NCBI GenBank assembly: GCA_025667525.1
Contig: CM046878.1
Coordinates: forward strand, 510,516,274 to 510,580,273
Reading direction: 5' to 3'
DNA: 64,000 nucleotides
Source of the DNA: Glebionis coronaria
Lineage: Eukaryota > Streptophyta > Magnoliopsida > Asterales > Asteraceae
Below the pieces are notes generated by a model that saw nothing but the letters and a program-made list of their open reading frames with translations, was not told the origin of the DNA and did no database searches. Below, piece by piece: positions 22,186 through 34,034 of the stretch (its first letter is position 1; the number at the start of each line of letters is the position of its first letter). The position numbers and the translations under genes were made by a program.

Positions 22186-23554
22186 CTACAGTAACACATT
22201 CATTCTATTATAATATAGTGGTGGTTAAATAAGAGTATAATGTTTGTGAGAAAGGCGCGTTAGGTAATGTTGTTAGAGGTCGATAATAGCGATACAGTAA
22301 CACATTGAGTTATATGTACTATACTGCTAACTGTATGCCAACCGAGTATCGGTATATTTCTATTGAATATGTGTTTATCCAGGCTGTGATGAGTTTAAAC
22401 GGGGCGAGTAAAAGCCGAGAATACCCGGATGTTGGCGTCGTAACCTGCAGGGTTGCAGCCATACCAGACGTATCCTCCTTTTCCTAAACATTCCCCTATC
22501 TGAGCCTAAACAAGATAAATAATTTTCCACCCATTGTTTGTGTATATGACTTGGCGTTTTCAGAAACCTCACAGGTTGTGGATGCCCGCATCAGCCATGG
22601 CGGATGTCTGATTTTCATCGTGTAGGTAATCTATGGTATCCTTAAATCAAATTTCCTTCATTTGTAGTACTAAAATTGATGTTTACATCTCAGAGCACTT
22701 AGGTGGGGTATACAGTGACTATGTAGATTGTATGAGAGATGCTGCACATAGTGGTCATTAGCTCTTTTCTTTGGTAATTCGTACTTGAAAAAATGGGATA
22801 TGACTAATTAGAGTTGATGTAAGTGAAACTGTAAATTTGGCACTAGCGTTACATGATCTTTTGTTCTATGTAAGCAATATGCACTTTTATCACTAGAGAT
22901 TTATCTTACATAGGTAGAAACAGTACGCTTATTTTTCGTTGTATAATCAACCATTGTTTAGCAAAACTTAGTTTTGCAATCATCATCAACAAGAAATATA
23001 AAAAAACTACTCAGAAAGCCGACACTTTGAACGTAAGTGTGTGAATCTCATATTACCCTAACTATATGTTTGTATAACTAAAATACAGTTTATATCAAGG
23101 TTAGTTTTAGATTAGGCGAGAAGTGTTGTAGGTCAATTATAATTTTCTTTATGTCTAACTATGAGAAAATGACTATTTGAGCAGGTACGTTTAGGTAATG
23201 TTTGTGGATTACTTGATGCGGATGGAGCATCAAAGTCAATGATTGGTCATGGCCATTCATAACAACACTTTCCTTTCCTTTGTCGGTTGAGATTCAAATT
23301 GAAATAGCTCTTCTTCTGCCTTATTGGACTCGCTTCTGCTAGGAGAGGTAGCATTAAAGGCTCAAAAGGGATACATGTTTTTTCTTTAATTTAGTGATTC
23401 TATGTGCTGACGTTATCGTTTGTGAATTGCAGTGGCCATATTGAACGGGCATGGGTCCCTCAAGGTGAGAATATGTTCTTGCTTGAAAACGTGTTTTTAG
23501 AATTTATCTCTACACTTGATTGTCATTTATGTAATCAAATCCCATTGAATGCAG
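22186..23554. other. Helitron interior, no gene recognised
   Basis: Scattered short ORFs only. Degenerate pieces of the 87-bp unit at 22430 and 22550. Confidence 0.4.
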
Positions 23555-24760
23555 GCGTATGTTCTGCTTAAAACACAGTTCAGACCTCAGAGGATCAACA
23601 TGACTATTAATCCTCATAAGGTTTGTAGCCTGTATGCGATGCACACCTGGCTTACTACAGCCCTCACGAACCTTGAGGCGTGTAAGGTTGTATTTGAAGA
23701 GCTAGGTGATGTTGGCTACATGTTGCCACTAATGAGCAATAATGTATCAGCATTAATTACCAACACATTGGCAATGAAAAAAGGAGGATCTCCACCTAAT
23801 AAGTACCAAAAAGGGTTCCCAACAAGAGTGAAGCCCGGTGATCGAAAGTTATTGCGATCATAAACTACCGCTTCTCCAGCTAATGTCATGGTCACACAAG
23901 ATGGATCGGGAAACTTAAAGGCAATAGCCGAAGCAATAAACGCTGCTGGAAAAAGCTCTGGCAATCGGAGATTTGTTATATACGTCAAGGCAGGTACTTA
24001 CAAGGAGAATGTCGAAATCGGCACAAAGTTGACGAACATAATGCTATTAGGAGATGGTATAGGAAAAACCATCATAACGGATAGCAGAATTGTTCGTGGA
24101 GGTGCTACAATCTTGAAATCAGCCACCGTTGATAAGTTTATAATTTAAGACCGAATTAAATGAAAGCAAACTAATTAATCATTAAATATCTTTCTATGAA
24201 AATAATGTAATTAAAGTCGATGAAACTTTTGTTACTAGGAAAATGATTGATAGGATTGTAGCATACTAATTGATGTTTACATAAATAAAAAAAGACGTTT
24301 CTTTTCTGCTTCCATGGGCGTATGGATACTTATACATCACTAATATTCTTTTCTTTCTAAACAGGTGTTGTGGGGGACAGACTCATCGGTAGGGGTATAT
24401 CTTTTAGGAACACAGCAGGACTATAAAACCACCAGGCCGTGGCTTTCCGGAGCGGTTCTGATCTCTCAATGTTCTACCAATGCAGCTTCAAAATATACCA
24501 AGACACGCTATATGTTCACTCTGATAGACAGACTCCAACGGGACACAAAGCTAAGTTGCATTATAATAGAAGGTGGGTGGCTTGGAACCTGTTTGACCCT
24601 TTTATTGTTAGAACAACTAACGTGCCTACTGAAATTGTTGCTGCTTGCCAAAAATAAGGTATTAGTCCTACTGCTTTTGCCTCACAAGGACCCAAACGGG
24701 ACACAAAAACAAGCATCTATTTCTATTCAATGTGCGAGGTCTGAAAGGGTAATCAAGGTA
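23555..24760 (+). pseudogene. pectinesterase with inhibitor pro-domain, degraded
   Basis: From an acceptor-like CAG at 23554 the first exon piece encodes the C-terminal part of a PMEI domain (TWLTTALTNLEACKVVFEE, LPLMSNNVSALITNTLAMKK), then, after an in-frame TAA at 23861-23863, the start of the pectinesterase catalytic domain (QDGSGNLKAIAEAINAAGK, VIYVKAGTYKENVEIG). A second exon piece from 24365 gives VVGDRLIGRGISFRNTAG, an in-frame [13 protein letters not shown] and the catalytic [12 protein letters not shown]. Further downstream only scattered, frameshifted traces remain (DPN...ISI). The intron donor has become ATAAGT in place of GTAAGT. DFIFG and LGRPW are absent. The enzyme would demethylate cell-wall pectin; this copy cannot. 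The N-terminal PMEI half is not found. Confidence 0.8.
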
Positions 24761-25730
24761 CAAATATATAATACTTTTTTTGTTACTGTGCCCGGTAGCT
24801 TATAAGCTCCAGACCTTTAATAGTTAAGGTTGTTTGAGTCGTTTTCGCTTTAGAGATTGGTTGGGGCTGCTGCAATAGGGATTTTATCCCCGTAGGAAAT
24901 TACCTTAAGATAGTCAAAGTATGTACTAATGTTGCTACAATCTCCTTTGTCAGCTCATCCCGAACGATTTTCCCATCCTGAACCCGCCTCATGATATATA
25001 TTAGCAAAGCATGTAATTTACCAACTAACTGTGATATGTATCCAAATATCAAAAATTGCAATTTTTGGTTTCAATTTGCCACTGTGGTTTACGATTTAGT
25101 TGTTTGCTGGTGAAATCTTCGATTTGAAATGGGTGACGATCCGAGGTCATAGTTAATCTAGCTAAGCGTCTTTTGTACCGCAGGTAAAATGACCGGTACA
25201 TAAAAATATACATTGCTTCTGTTGACAAGTAGATTATTAGCTCATAAAGGATAACAATCTCAACGATGTCATAATTTATTCAAGTGCAGATAATTTTTTT
25301 CCCTTTAATGACATTTCACCAAATTTAGTCGTCTTCAAGTTTACCATGTGATAAACAAGACTTATCCAGATAAAGATTCACTAATTTATGCCCACAACTA
25401 ATACCATTGGAAATTTAGTTTCATGGAATTCGCTATTAAAAGGAAAACATGATTAAAGAATATCCCTGAGTACCATTGTACATGACATTTGAAACAACAA
25501 AACTTCATTAACCCGCCGCGAAGCGCGGGCTAACTTCCTTGTTTTACACTAAAAGTGAATATTTAAACTACAAAAAAGTGCGTATCCCAACAAGAATGAC
25601 GAGAATGGTATGTGTATGGTATGTAATAAGTAGTCACTCATATATATTTTAAATTTTAGGATGGTATTCAATTATCTATAGTAGCAGCTTGAAACAGAAT
25701 TTCCAATTTCGATACAAAGTTAATGCAAAA

Positions 25731-25792
25731 ACAAGTCCTACCAGTTCCCTTTTAGTCAAAGACAAGTCCTACCAGTTCCCTTTTGGTCAAAG
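25731..25792. repeat. 31-bp tandem duplication
   Basis: ACAAGTCCTACCAGTTCCC... twice in a row, differing at one base (TTTTAGTC/TTTTGGTC). Confidence 0.9.
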
Positions 25793-27279
25793 ATGCAGTG
25801 CATCAGATCAAAGTACCATTGTTGTCCCATTTATTAGACTATACTAGGATTTGTGTCTGCGTTCCGTTGCGGTAAAGCGCGAGCGTTTTTTAGGAACGTA
25901 TGATGTTTCACTTGTGATGCGGGTCGTAAAGAAGGTAGTTGCATAAGTGTGGTACGATATGTCCACTATATAACCATACATAATTAAAAATTCGATTCAT
26001 ATCTAAACCTAGCGGATGTACTAGTTAAAAATAACGCCAACCTCCATCCATGAATGAGGCAATAAAACTTGAAGTAAGTGTTTGCATCTCGCCAAAAGAC
26101 AGAAAGAGCAAGTGGGTAATATGTTCTCATACAATGTTGCTCCAATATGTTGAAGAAGTTCTGGAGACGCATGTGCAATCTATGTTAAGAAAGTTTTACA
26201 TACTTCAATCAATATAACTTGCAATAAGAAAGTTCATATCAATAATTTTTGCTAGACTTTTATATAAAAAAGTATGATATTTTATGAATTCTCTAAACAA
26301 GCAGAATGTAGGGTTGCTCGAGTAATGTATCTGCGAATTAGAGAGAAACCCAGAAACCCCTTGTCGTGATCGTTATGATGATCTTCTCCACTTGTGACAA
26401 CTCCATTTTGGTATTGACTTTACGAAAAAAACCTACAACCGAATACCAAATAGTAAAAAATTAGAACGAATGAAATAGAAAATGCAGGTGAAATTTTAAA
26501 CACACAAGCAGAATGTATAGTAAGCGTGTTTTGGAACAGAAGGGGTGTTTGTTTCCTCGTTTATCAACAACCGAACATCCCTTCTGCAGCAGAAGGGGTG
26601 TTTGGCACCTGGTTTAACAGCAGCCAAACACTACTTTTAAAGCAGAAGAGGTATTTAGCGTGCGAGTCAAACAACAGGTTGAGGGTCTGAATAAGTTCAA
26701 TGTGCAGCAAAAGTAAAAGATTCAGGGTCTAAATAAGTTCAACGTGCATCAAAAGCAAAATCAAAACGTGCAAGTCAAACAAAGGATGTGGCCTGATAGT
26801 GGATTAAGGAACATTAGTCTCTTTAACACCTATATCGTGATACATTTGGGATAAGGTGATAATACCTGTTTTAGCTTAAAACATGAAATCATTTATGTTG
26901 GTTGAAAAGGCTTATCGGGTTTGTTTGACCCGATAACCCCATAGTGTTATAGGGTCGGGTTTAGATAAAGAGCTTAAGAATTGACACTGAACACAATAAA
27001 AATACATTTCACAATGAAACATGAGTATTGGCACATTGTATAGCATGGTAGATATGGTAAGAAATAAAAATATTACAAAAATATACCTTAAATACTCTAA
27101 CCGCATCTGCTTAGGGAAGGATTGCAACAGTAACAACACTCGTGTGAACACGTTCAAATTTATCTGTGATGGGAAGTCGCTGCGGACTAAAGTAACATAT
27201 CTGCAAGAATAATTAAGGACATAACTTCTGCAATTAGCATCCCTTTTTATACAGAACACATTGAAACTTTAGATAAAAG

Positions 27280-27335
27280 AAAACTTCAGGTTTGCACATT
27301 GGAATATAAAACTTCAGGTTTGCACATTGGAAAGA
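27280..27335. repeat. 28-bp tandem duplication
   Basis: AAAACTTCAGGTTTGCACAT... occurs at 27280 and again at 27308. Confidence 0.85.
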
Positions 27336-28293
27336 TAACTTCTGCATACCAGCAGAGTACTCGAATTCATATTCCAAACGTCAATCAGTTTTGCCTTTTT
27401 TAAGTATTTGGAACGTTGTTTAAGATTCATTAAAGGTTTGCACCAAAGGCAATTAATTTGATTTTTCGGATAATTATACATAATTTAATTAAAAAAACGG
27501 TTGTGATAAAATATGTGGTTTTCTAGGGATATCTTACTTGTAGTTATAACAGCTCCAAACACCGTTTTCATAGTAGAAAAGGTGTGTTTCTTGTATTGTA
27601 TAGAATTGAAATGACATTCTCACTTGTAGTTACACTTTCGTCAACTCCTTAATACAAATAAGAGCAACACTTTCTCAAATGGCCCACATTAGTCATCGGT
27701 AATGACGAAAATGTAAAACTTCTAGTAGGTAGGTATATGAGATAGTGAGATAAGTAAGTTGCCCTTGTGACATTACTACTAACTAAAACTATAAATACAA
27801 AGAAAAAACGTTAATGCAACAATGTAGCTAGATGGGCATGTCTTTCTTTAATGCAACTATACTCCTCAAAGTTCATGATATATAGCAGTAGAATCCTATT
27901 ATTTTTATTCATGTTGAGCAAGATAGTAATTATCAAATTTAAACTTTAGATTTTACAGTTATAAAAGAGTGTGAAAAAAGGTAAAAGTGCAAAGAAGGAA
28001 ATTTAACTAGCTACAATGACAACTGAACCATAGTCATAACTAAACCTAATACATACACATAAATGTAAAAATCGAACTCAGTTTAATCCAATTTTAAAAT
28101 CCAAAATCGAGCTAAATAAGGACTTTGAAGTTTTATGAGATTATGAAAATAGCGAGGAAAACTTTCATCTTTTTCCAATAGCAACCCAATTCCATCCAGA
28201 CAAACCATTAAAGGTTTTTACAGAATTCAACCAAAAATGAAGTTTGCTAAAACTAAATCATCATTCACTTAAACCTACTTCAAAGATCCGCAC

Positions 28294-29515
28294 TGTAGAA
28301 ACTAGAAGGGGGGAGGTTGAATAGTTTCTTATATTTTACTTGTTAAAAAGGTGGTTAAAAAAATCCTTTTTATAAAACTTAGACTTGAAGAAATATGTGA
28401 AATCTTCCTATGCACAATATGAACAATGATAGTGTAACTAAACTAATACTAACAAAAATATATATGCACAAAGAATAAAGAATGGAAAGAGTTAAGGGTA
28501 AAGAAAGATCAAACCGAACACCAAGGATTTATAGTGGTTCGGCAACGAAGAACTCCTCGTTCCTACTCCACTCCTCGAGTACTCCTTACTCGAGAGTTCA
28601 CTACACAACAAGCTCCTTATGGTGGAGAAAACCGTACACGTCGCTTAACCAATTTCCGACTCTAAGCTAAAAGTCGAGCCCTAATCGTAGCTAGGACCAA
28701 TCTACACAACTATACTTAGTACATACACAACTTCCAAATAGACACAACTACTTGGATCTTCACAACTATTACACAACAACAAATGTATAAAAGTAGATCT
28801 TCAAATGGATCTTTGGTGGTGGACTCAACACTTCACTAGGATAGTGTTCTTCTCTTTGCACTTGGAGAGGAAGGATTGGAAGAACAAGATTCACTTCTTA
28901 AACAAGTAGTAATCAAACAAATGATCAAAGATTTGAAAGATTAAAGAAGAGTTTGAATCTGGAAAGAGATGTGCAAAAGAGGTGATTTGAAAAGCTGAGA
29001 ATGGGCCACTATTTATAGGACAAGAGAGCCAACGGCTATATCTGAGCGCGGTACCTTAGCTCAGCCTGCGGTTCCTTATCGATAAGGAATCGCCTAGGTG
29101 CTAAGGAACCGCCACTAGACTCCGCTCCCTTTTTTGTCCTTTAGTGGTGGAGGTCTTATCTGGGTATATAAAATATCCTGAGAGGATATTCTTAGCCAAA
29201 TAAGAATATGCCATTTTCAAATTTCAAATAAATAATTTAATAAAACATTTTCTTAAAAAGAAAGTTTAATAAAAAAACTTGTCACACTTAAATAAAAAGT
29301 GAGTTTTAAGAAAGATTAAATCATTTGATCACTTGATTAAGGTTATTACTTGTTTATCCATACCTTAAGTGAAAATGGGTAAAATGAAAAATACTTGAAC
29401 TCAAGAATTCGTTTTTCGTTGTTTTCGTAAATGCTTGTTTTTATATATTGACGTAATCAAAACTAAGCGAGACCAAAAAATGCAAGTAACATTTTTAGGC
29501 ATTATTGCATTAACA
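28294..29515 (-). repeat. element A 3' LTR (1222 bp)
   Basis: Plus-strand ends TGTAGAAACTAG... and ...TTGCATTAACA. TATA box (minus TATAAATA) at 29010-29017 and a 66-bp palindrome module at 29048-29113. Ends confirmed by target duplication and polypurine tract. Confidence 0.95.
29048..29113. promoter_or_regulatory. 66-bp four-half-site palindrome module, element A 3' LTR
   Basis: Half-sites GCGGTACCTTAGC, then GCGGTTCCTTATC with its complement GATAAGGAATCGC (one mismatch), then AAGGAACCGCC. Lies 31 bp upstream (minus direction) of the LTR TATA box. Confidence 0.8.
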
Positions 29516-29530
29516 ATCTCCCCCTTTTTG
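29516..29530 (-). other. polypurine tract of element A
   Basis: The minus strand reads AAAAAGGGGGAGAT against the 3' LTR, a typical copia tract. Confidence 0.9.
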
Positions 29531-29966
29531 ATTCCGACAATACATAAACTCAATCACACAAAAACAAGATTTTCAAAGACGAGTTTATTCATTTCTCCCC
29601 CTTTGTCGAAGCAAAAAGGTTGCGCAATTCGGTGTTGAAGAAAACGGACTTTGCAAAGACTCCCCCTTGGTGCTTACTCCCCCTAGATTGGGGCACCGAG
29701 GAATCGAGATATGGTGACAAGCTACATAGAAGGGTTAGTTGAACAAAAGAAACAACCAACAAGATATAGCAATAGGTCACAAAAAAAATAAAATAAAAGA
29801 GAAGAAAGACACAAAGATAAAGATCCAAGATAAGTTACTAAAAAGAAACATCATACAAAGTTGTATGGAAAAAGAAAACAAGCCAAAAGCATAAATCTAA
29901 TCCTAGTTATTCTAGAATTGTAAGATTTGCTTAGAGTTTGGTGTCTTGAGGATAAGCAACCAATGC
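29531..29966 (-). other. element A 3' untranslated region
   Basis: The 0.44 kb between accessory ORF and polypurine tract; no coding signal. Confidence 0.5.
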
Positions 29967-30336
29967 TTATAAGAAAGACAAGGTAATTGCGGAGGGTGGT
30001 GGTGGTGGCTTGTTGGAGATCTCATAATCATAGTGAAGAGGAGGCTTGATTAAGAGACTCTTGATGTAGCTCAACTCCTCATAGATGTGTGCCATAGCAA
30101 GATGTTGATATTGACAACATTGACAATATGTTCCATGGTGCATGACATTATCATGAGAAGGAGGAAGAACACTAAATGATGGTGGTGGAAAAGAGGTTCC
30201 ACAATCAACATTCTTGGTAGGAGAGATGTGATTAAGAGTATTCTTGGGTGAATTTGGGTTGAAAGCAATTGGAGAAAAAGGAGGGGATTCAAGGCTTTCA
30301 TTGGGAGAATAAGATATTTTGTGGTGTGAAGTATGG
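29967..30336 (-). CDS. accessory post-pol ORF of element A with HHG-C-CC motif (start unclear)
   Basis: An open frame after a TAA near 30340 encodes a proline/serine-rich N-terminal part (SPNESLESPPFSPIAFNP), then HHGTYCQCCQYQ followed by a helical AHIYEELSYIKSLL and a short proline-rich end; the stop is at 29967-29969. No ATG opens this frame, so the start is lost or the true start lies in a spliced leader. The same signature with similar C-terminal wording is in element B at 47245-47841 (HHGSSCACC, AHVYEKL). It sits after pol, where SIRE-type elements may carry an extra (env-like) gene, but there is no signal peptide or membrane segment here. Function unknown; a zinc-binding role for the cysteines is a guess. 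Confidence 0.5.
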
Positions 30337-30467
30337 CAAAATGCTTATGATTTAAATAGGGAAGGTTTAAGGTATTTTGGGGTGGTCAAAAGGTTTGAAA
30401 CAAAGATTCTCAAAAGTGTTGGAGCAAATCTGGAGTTTCAGAAAACACGAAAAAGGAAGCTCTGTAC

Positions 30468-30533
30468 GCGGTTCCTTATCATGCCCGGCGGTTCCTTATC
30501 ACTAAGGAACCGCGGTTCACTTATGGAACCGCC
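30468..30533. promoter_or_regulatory. 66-bp palindrome module upstream of the accessory ORF of A
   Basis: GCGGTTCCTTATC, then GCGGTTCCTTATC-ACTAAGGAACCGC, then TATGGAACCGCC. A TATA-like CTATTTAAATC lies 110 bp downstream on the minus strand, just before the ORF. Confidence 0.8.
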
Positions 30534-30975
30534 TACACGGGCTTGTGTTTGGGGTATGGTGGCAGATTTTTGACTCAGCAAATCTTAATTTTCTAGTCTA
30601 ACTTATCATAGGGATATGCTTAAAAGCAAAGATAGACAAAGAAAACATATGCACACATACCAAATAGACATTTGACAAAAAAAATCAATGTAGGAGGTGT
30701 GTAATACAAGACCTTAAGTCATGACACAATGATCCTCCATGATTCTATCTTGTTCTTGCTATGTTTGAGAGAAACATACATATGAATTATGTAAGCTCTA
30801 GATTAATAGCGAGAATCTATGAAAAACCGTTTTTTGATTGAATTAACAATGTAAAAAGCATTTTTCAACCATTTTTGAAGAAAACTTTGAGAGTTTTGAA
30901 AAAGATAGAAGAAGATTTTTCAAAGAGTTTAAAAGACTCGAAGACTCAAAGTGATAAGCTATAAAAAGAAGAAAA

Positions 30976-33900
30976 TCAAGGAAGATGTTCCATTAATCCT
31001 AGACCTAGACGCAAGTAATAAAAAGGTTCCCTCTTAAGTGGCTTAGTGAAGATGTCGGCTAAGTTGTCCTCGGAGGGCACCTTCTCAATAGAAATGTTCC
31101 CCTTTTGAACATTATCCCTAAGGAAATGGTGTCTAATTTCTATGTGTTTGGTTCGTGAATGTTGTACGGGATTCTTGCTAAGGTCTATAGCGCCTTTATT
31201 ATCGCACATGATGGGAACATCATCAAGAGAAATCCCGTAATCAACAAGCGCTTGCTTCATCCATAGAGCTTATTGGCATGCTTTTCCGGCACTCACGTAC
31301 TCGGATTCCGTGGTGGATATCGCAAGAGCGGTTTGTTTCTTGGAGAACCAAGAAGTTAAACAACAACCCATGAAGGTACAAACTCCACTAGTGATTTTCC
31401 GGTCCACATAGTCTCCCGCATGATCCGAGTCCGCGTAGACAATGGTTTCTACGCCGGTCCCTTTAGGATACCATAATCCTAAATGTATAGTACCTTTAAT
31501 GTATCGGAAGATACGCTTAACCGCTTCAAGATGAGAGGTTTTGGGAGCCTCTTGGAAACGAGCACAAAGGCAAACACTAAACATGATATCCTGTCGACTT
31601 GCCGTTAGGTATAACAAACTACCAATCATACCTCTATATTTGGTGTTGTCTACCGACTCACAATCATCATCTACGGTGAGTTTAGTATCCGAGGCCATAG
31701 GGGTCTTCATTGGTCTAGATTCTTCTAATCCAAACTTCTTTAGCATTTCTTTAGCGTACTTAGATTGACTAAAGAAAATACCATCATCCATTTGTTTAAT
31801 TTGGAGTCCTAAAAAGAAGTTAAGTTCTCCCATCATACTCATTTCAAACTCATCATGCATGATCTTGGCAAAGTCATCACACAATCCTTGACAAGTTGAT
31901 CCAAATATAATGTCATCAACATATATTTGTACGGTTATGAGGTGAGAACCTTTCTTCTTTGTAAAGAGTGTATTGTCTACCATCCCCATGGTATACTCAT
32001 GTTTAACAAGAAACGCTTTAAGTCTATCATACCAAGCTTTGGGTGCTTGTTTGAGTCCATAAAGTGCTTTCTTAAGCTTGTAAACATGATCCGGTTTCTC
32101 AAAATCAATGAAGCCGGGAGGTTGAGCCACATATACCTCCTCATTGATCAAACCGTTAAGAAACGCACTCTTTACATCCATTTGTTGAAGCTTAAAATCT
32201 AAGGCACATGCATAGGCTAAGAGAATTCTAATGGATTCTAGTCTAGCTACCGGTGCATATGTCTCGTCATAATCAATACCTTCTTGTTGATTATAGCCTT
32301 GAGCTACAAGTCTAGCCTTGTTACGAGATACAACACCATTCTCATCTAACTTATTCCTAAATACCCATTTGGTTCCTATAATGGTAGAACTTCTAGGTGG
32401 AGGAACAAGTTCCCAAACATCATTGGCAACGAATTGATTCAATTCTTCTTGCATCACAATGACCCAACTCTCATCCGTCAAAGCTTCTTTAACATTCTTT
32501 GGTTCAATCAAGGAGACAAAACAAAAGAAGTTGCTTTGGTTTTGGACTTGAGATCTTAGGGTCCTTTGATTTAAGTCACCAATGACATTATTGAGAGTAT
32601 GATCCCTAGATTCCTTAATGTTTACTTCCTTTTCAACACTAAGGTCTTCAACTCCTATTTTCCTAATCTCTTTGGCTTTAGCTACTTCTAATTCATCTAA
32701 GTCATCATCAACCAATGGTGGTGTCTTGGGTGAAGGAGGGGTTTCATCAAAGGTTACGTTGAGTGATTCTTCAATAACCCCCGTGGTTCTATTTAGGACT
32801 ATATAGGCTTTACTAGTTTGGGAATAACCTAAAAGGATACCTTCGTAAGACTTTGGGTCAAACTTGGTAAGGTAGTCTTTGGTGTTGAGGATAAAGAACT
32901 TGCTTCCAAACACCCTAAAATATTCCAATGAGGGTTTCTTACCTTTAAGAATCTCATAGGGGGTCTTTCCTAAGAAAGGTCGAATAAGAATTCGGTTGAG
33001 AATATAAGTCGATGTGTCCACGGCATTGCACCAAAACTTTTGAGGCAAAGATTGCTCGTTTAACATCGTCCTACTCATCTCTTGGAGAGTCCTATTCTTC
33101 CTTTCAACTACCCCATTTGATTGTGGAGTGCGAGGAGCCGAGAAGTTATGGGTAATACCATGAGCTTCACAAAAGGCACCAAATTGCACTTCATTATCAA
33201 ATTCCCTACCATGATCCGTCCTAATAGAGACAATTGAACATCCTAGTTGATTTTGAATTCTTCGACTAAAGATTTCAAAGTGATCGAAAGCTTCATTCTT
33301 AGATGCCAAAAATCTAGTCCAAGTGAATCTAGAATAGTCATCAACAATAACTAGGGTATAAAGGTTACCTCCATAACTCCATATGGCGGAAGGTCCAAAA
33401 AGATCCATATGTAGGAGCTCTAAGCACCGAGAGGTCGAAACCAAATTCTTGGCTTTGTGACTTGAATGAACTTGCTTTCCAATTTTGAAAGCATCACAAA
33501 AGTGACTATCAAACTTAATCTTGGGGAGATGTCTTACCAACTCCTTAGAGACTAAAGATTGAATTAAACGCATATTAGCATGACCTAAGCTCCTATGCCA
33601 AAGAGTAGAACTATCATCTGTAGTCGCAAGACATATGTTGTCTCTTGACTTCTTATTGACCTTCATAACATAAAGCCCATGCTTTCTAATACCTTTTCCA
33701 ATGACCTTTCCATCTTTTACGATTTCACTGTCATGTTCGGAAAAGACGACCTTACACTTATTATCACAAATTTGACCTATACTTAAAAGGTTGAACCCTA
33801 AGTTATCTATGTGTTCAACATTTTCAATGGTCATGGAGTCAAGAGAAACCGTACCTTTGCCAATGATATTACCACGTAGACTTCTAGCGAATGTGACGTT

Positions 33901-34028
33901 ACCTCCATCATATGCTTTGTAATGCGAGAACAAACTTCGATTACCCGTTATGTGTTTAGAACATCCACTATCCTTAATCCACTCATTGGGCTCCAAATCA
34001 ATTCCCAAGCATATCTAGGTAACAACAC
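30976..34028 (-). pseudogene. copia pol: protease, integrase, reverse transcriptase, RNase H
   Basis: A 912-codon open frame (34008-31272), then an in-frame TAA at 31270-31272, then the last 94 codons. Domains in order: protease with WIKDSGCSKH (about residue 12); pre-integrase HHCC finger (WHRSLGH...CDAFKIGK, where the last Cys of the usual CxxC is Phe); integrase catalytic residues in HMDLFGP, RTDHGREF and GVVERKNRT; RT with QMDVKSAFLNG and the YVDD active site (IYVDDIIFGST); RNase H with YADSDHAGD, TESEYV and, after the stop, CDNKGAIDL. Wording (GKKPSLEYFRVFGSKFF, TKHIEIRHHFLRD) is SIRE/Maximus-like. A frameshift and stops at about 34008-34037 separate it from gag. The TAA cuts RNase H and the finger change probably harms integrase. 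Confidence 0.9.
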
Positions 34029-34034
34029 ACAAGA

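Larger units (their letters stand above)
19924..25541 (+). mobile_element. probable Helitron carrying captured gene pieces
   Basis: The 5' end is split by the Harbinger element. Left of it stands TCC, and after the TAA duplication follows CTACTTATAC, which together resembles the TCCATACTACTTATAAAG at 60744. The 3' end has the GC-rich hairpin CCCGCCGCGAAGCGCGGG (25512-25529), then 12 bases ending in CTTG, a one-base variant of CTAG, before T. Inside are an 87-bp tandem repeat and a dead pectinesterase, which suits Helitron gene capture. The base before the 5' TC is G rather than the usual A. The link between the two ends is inferred. Confidence 0.4.
25542..28288. other. stretch without a gene
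   Basis: No ORF with recognisable content. Contains two small tandem duplications (25731 and 27280). A second GC motif of Helitron flavour (GTTGCGGTAAAGCGCGAG) lies near 25866, but without clear ends. Near 26525-26650 'cagaaggggtgttt' is repeated in direct and inverted forms. Confidence 0.5.

Noticed and set aside
28482..28670. ORF beginning MERVKGKERSNRTPRIYSG in both element A LTRs
   Set aside because: The two copies diverge in frame after 23 residues; it is LTR sequence around a conserved untranslated block.
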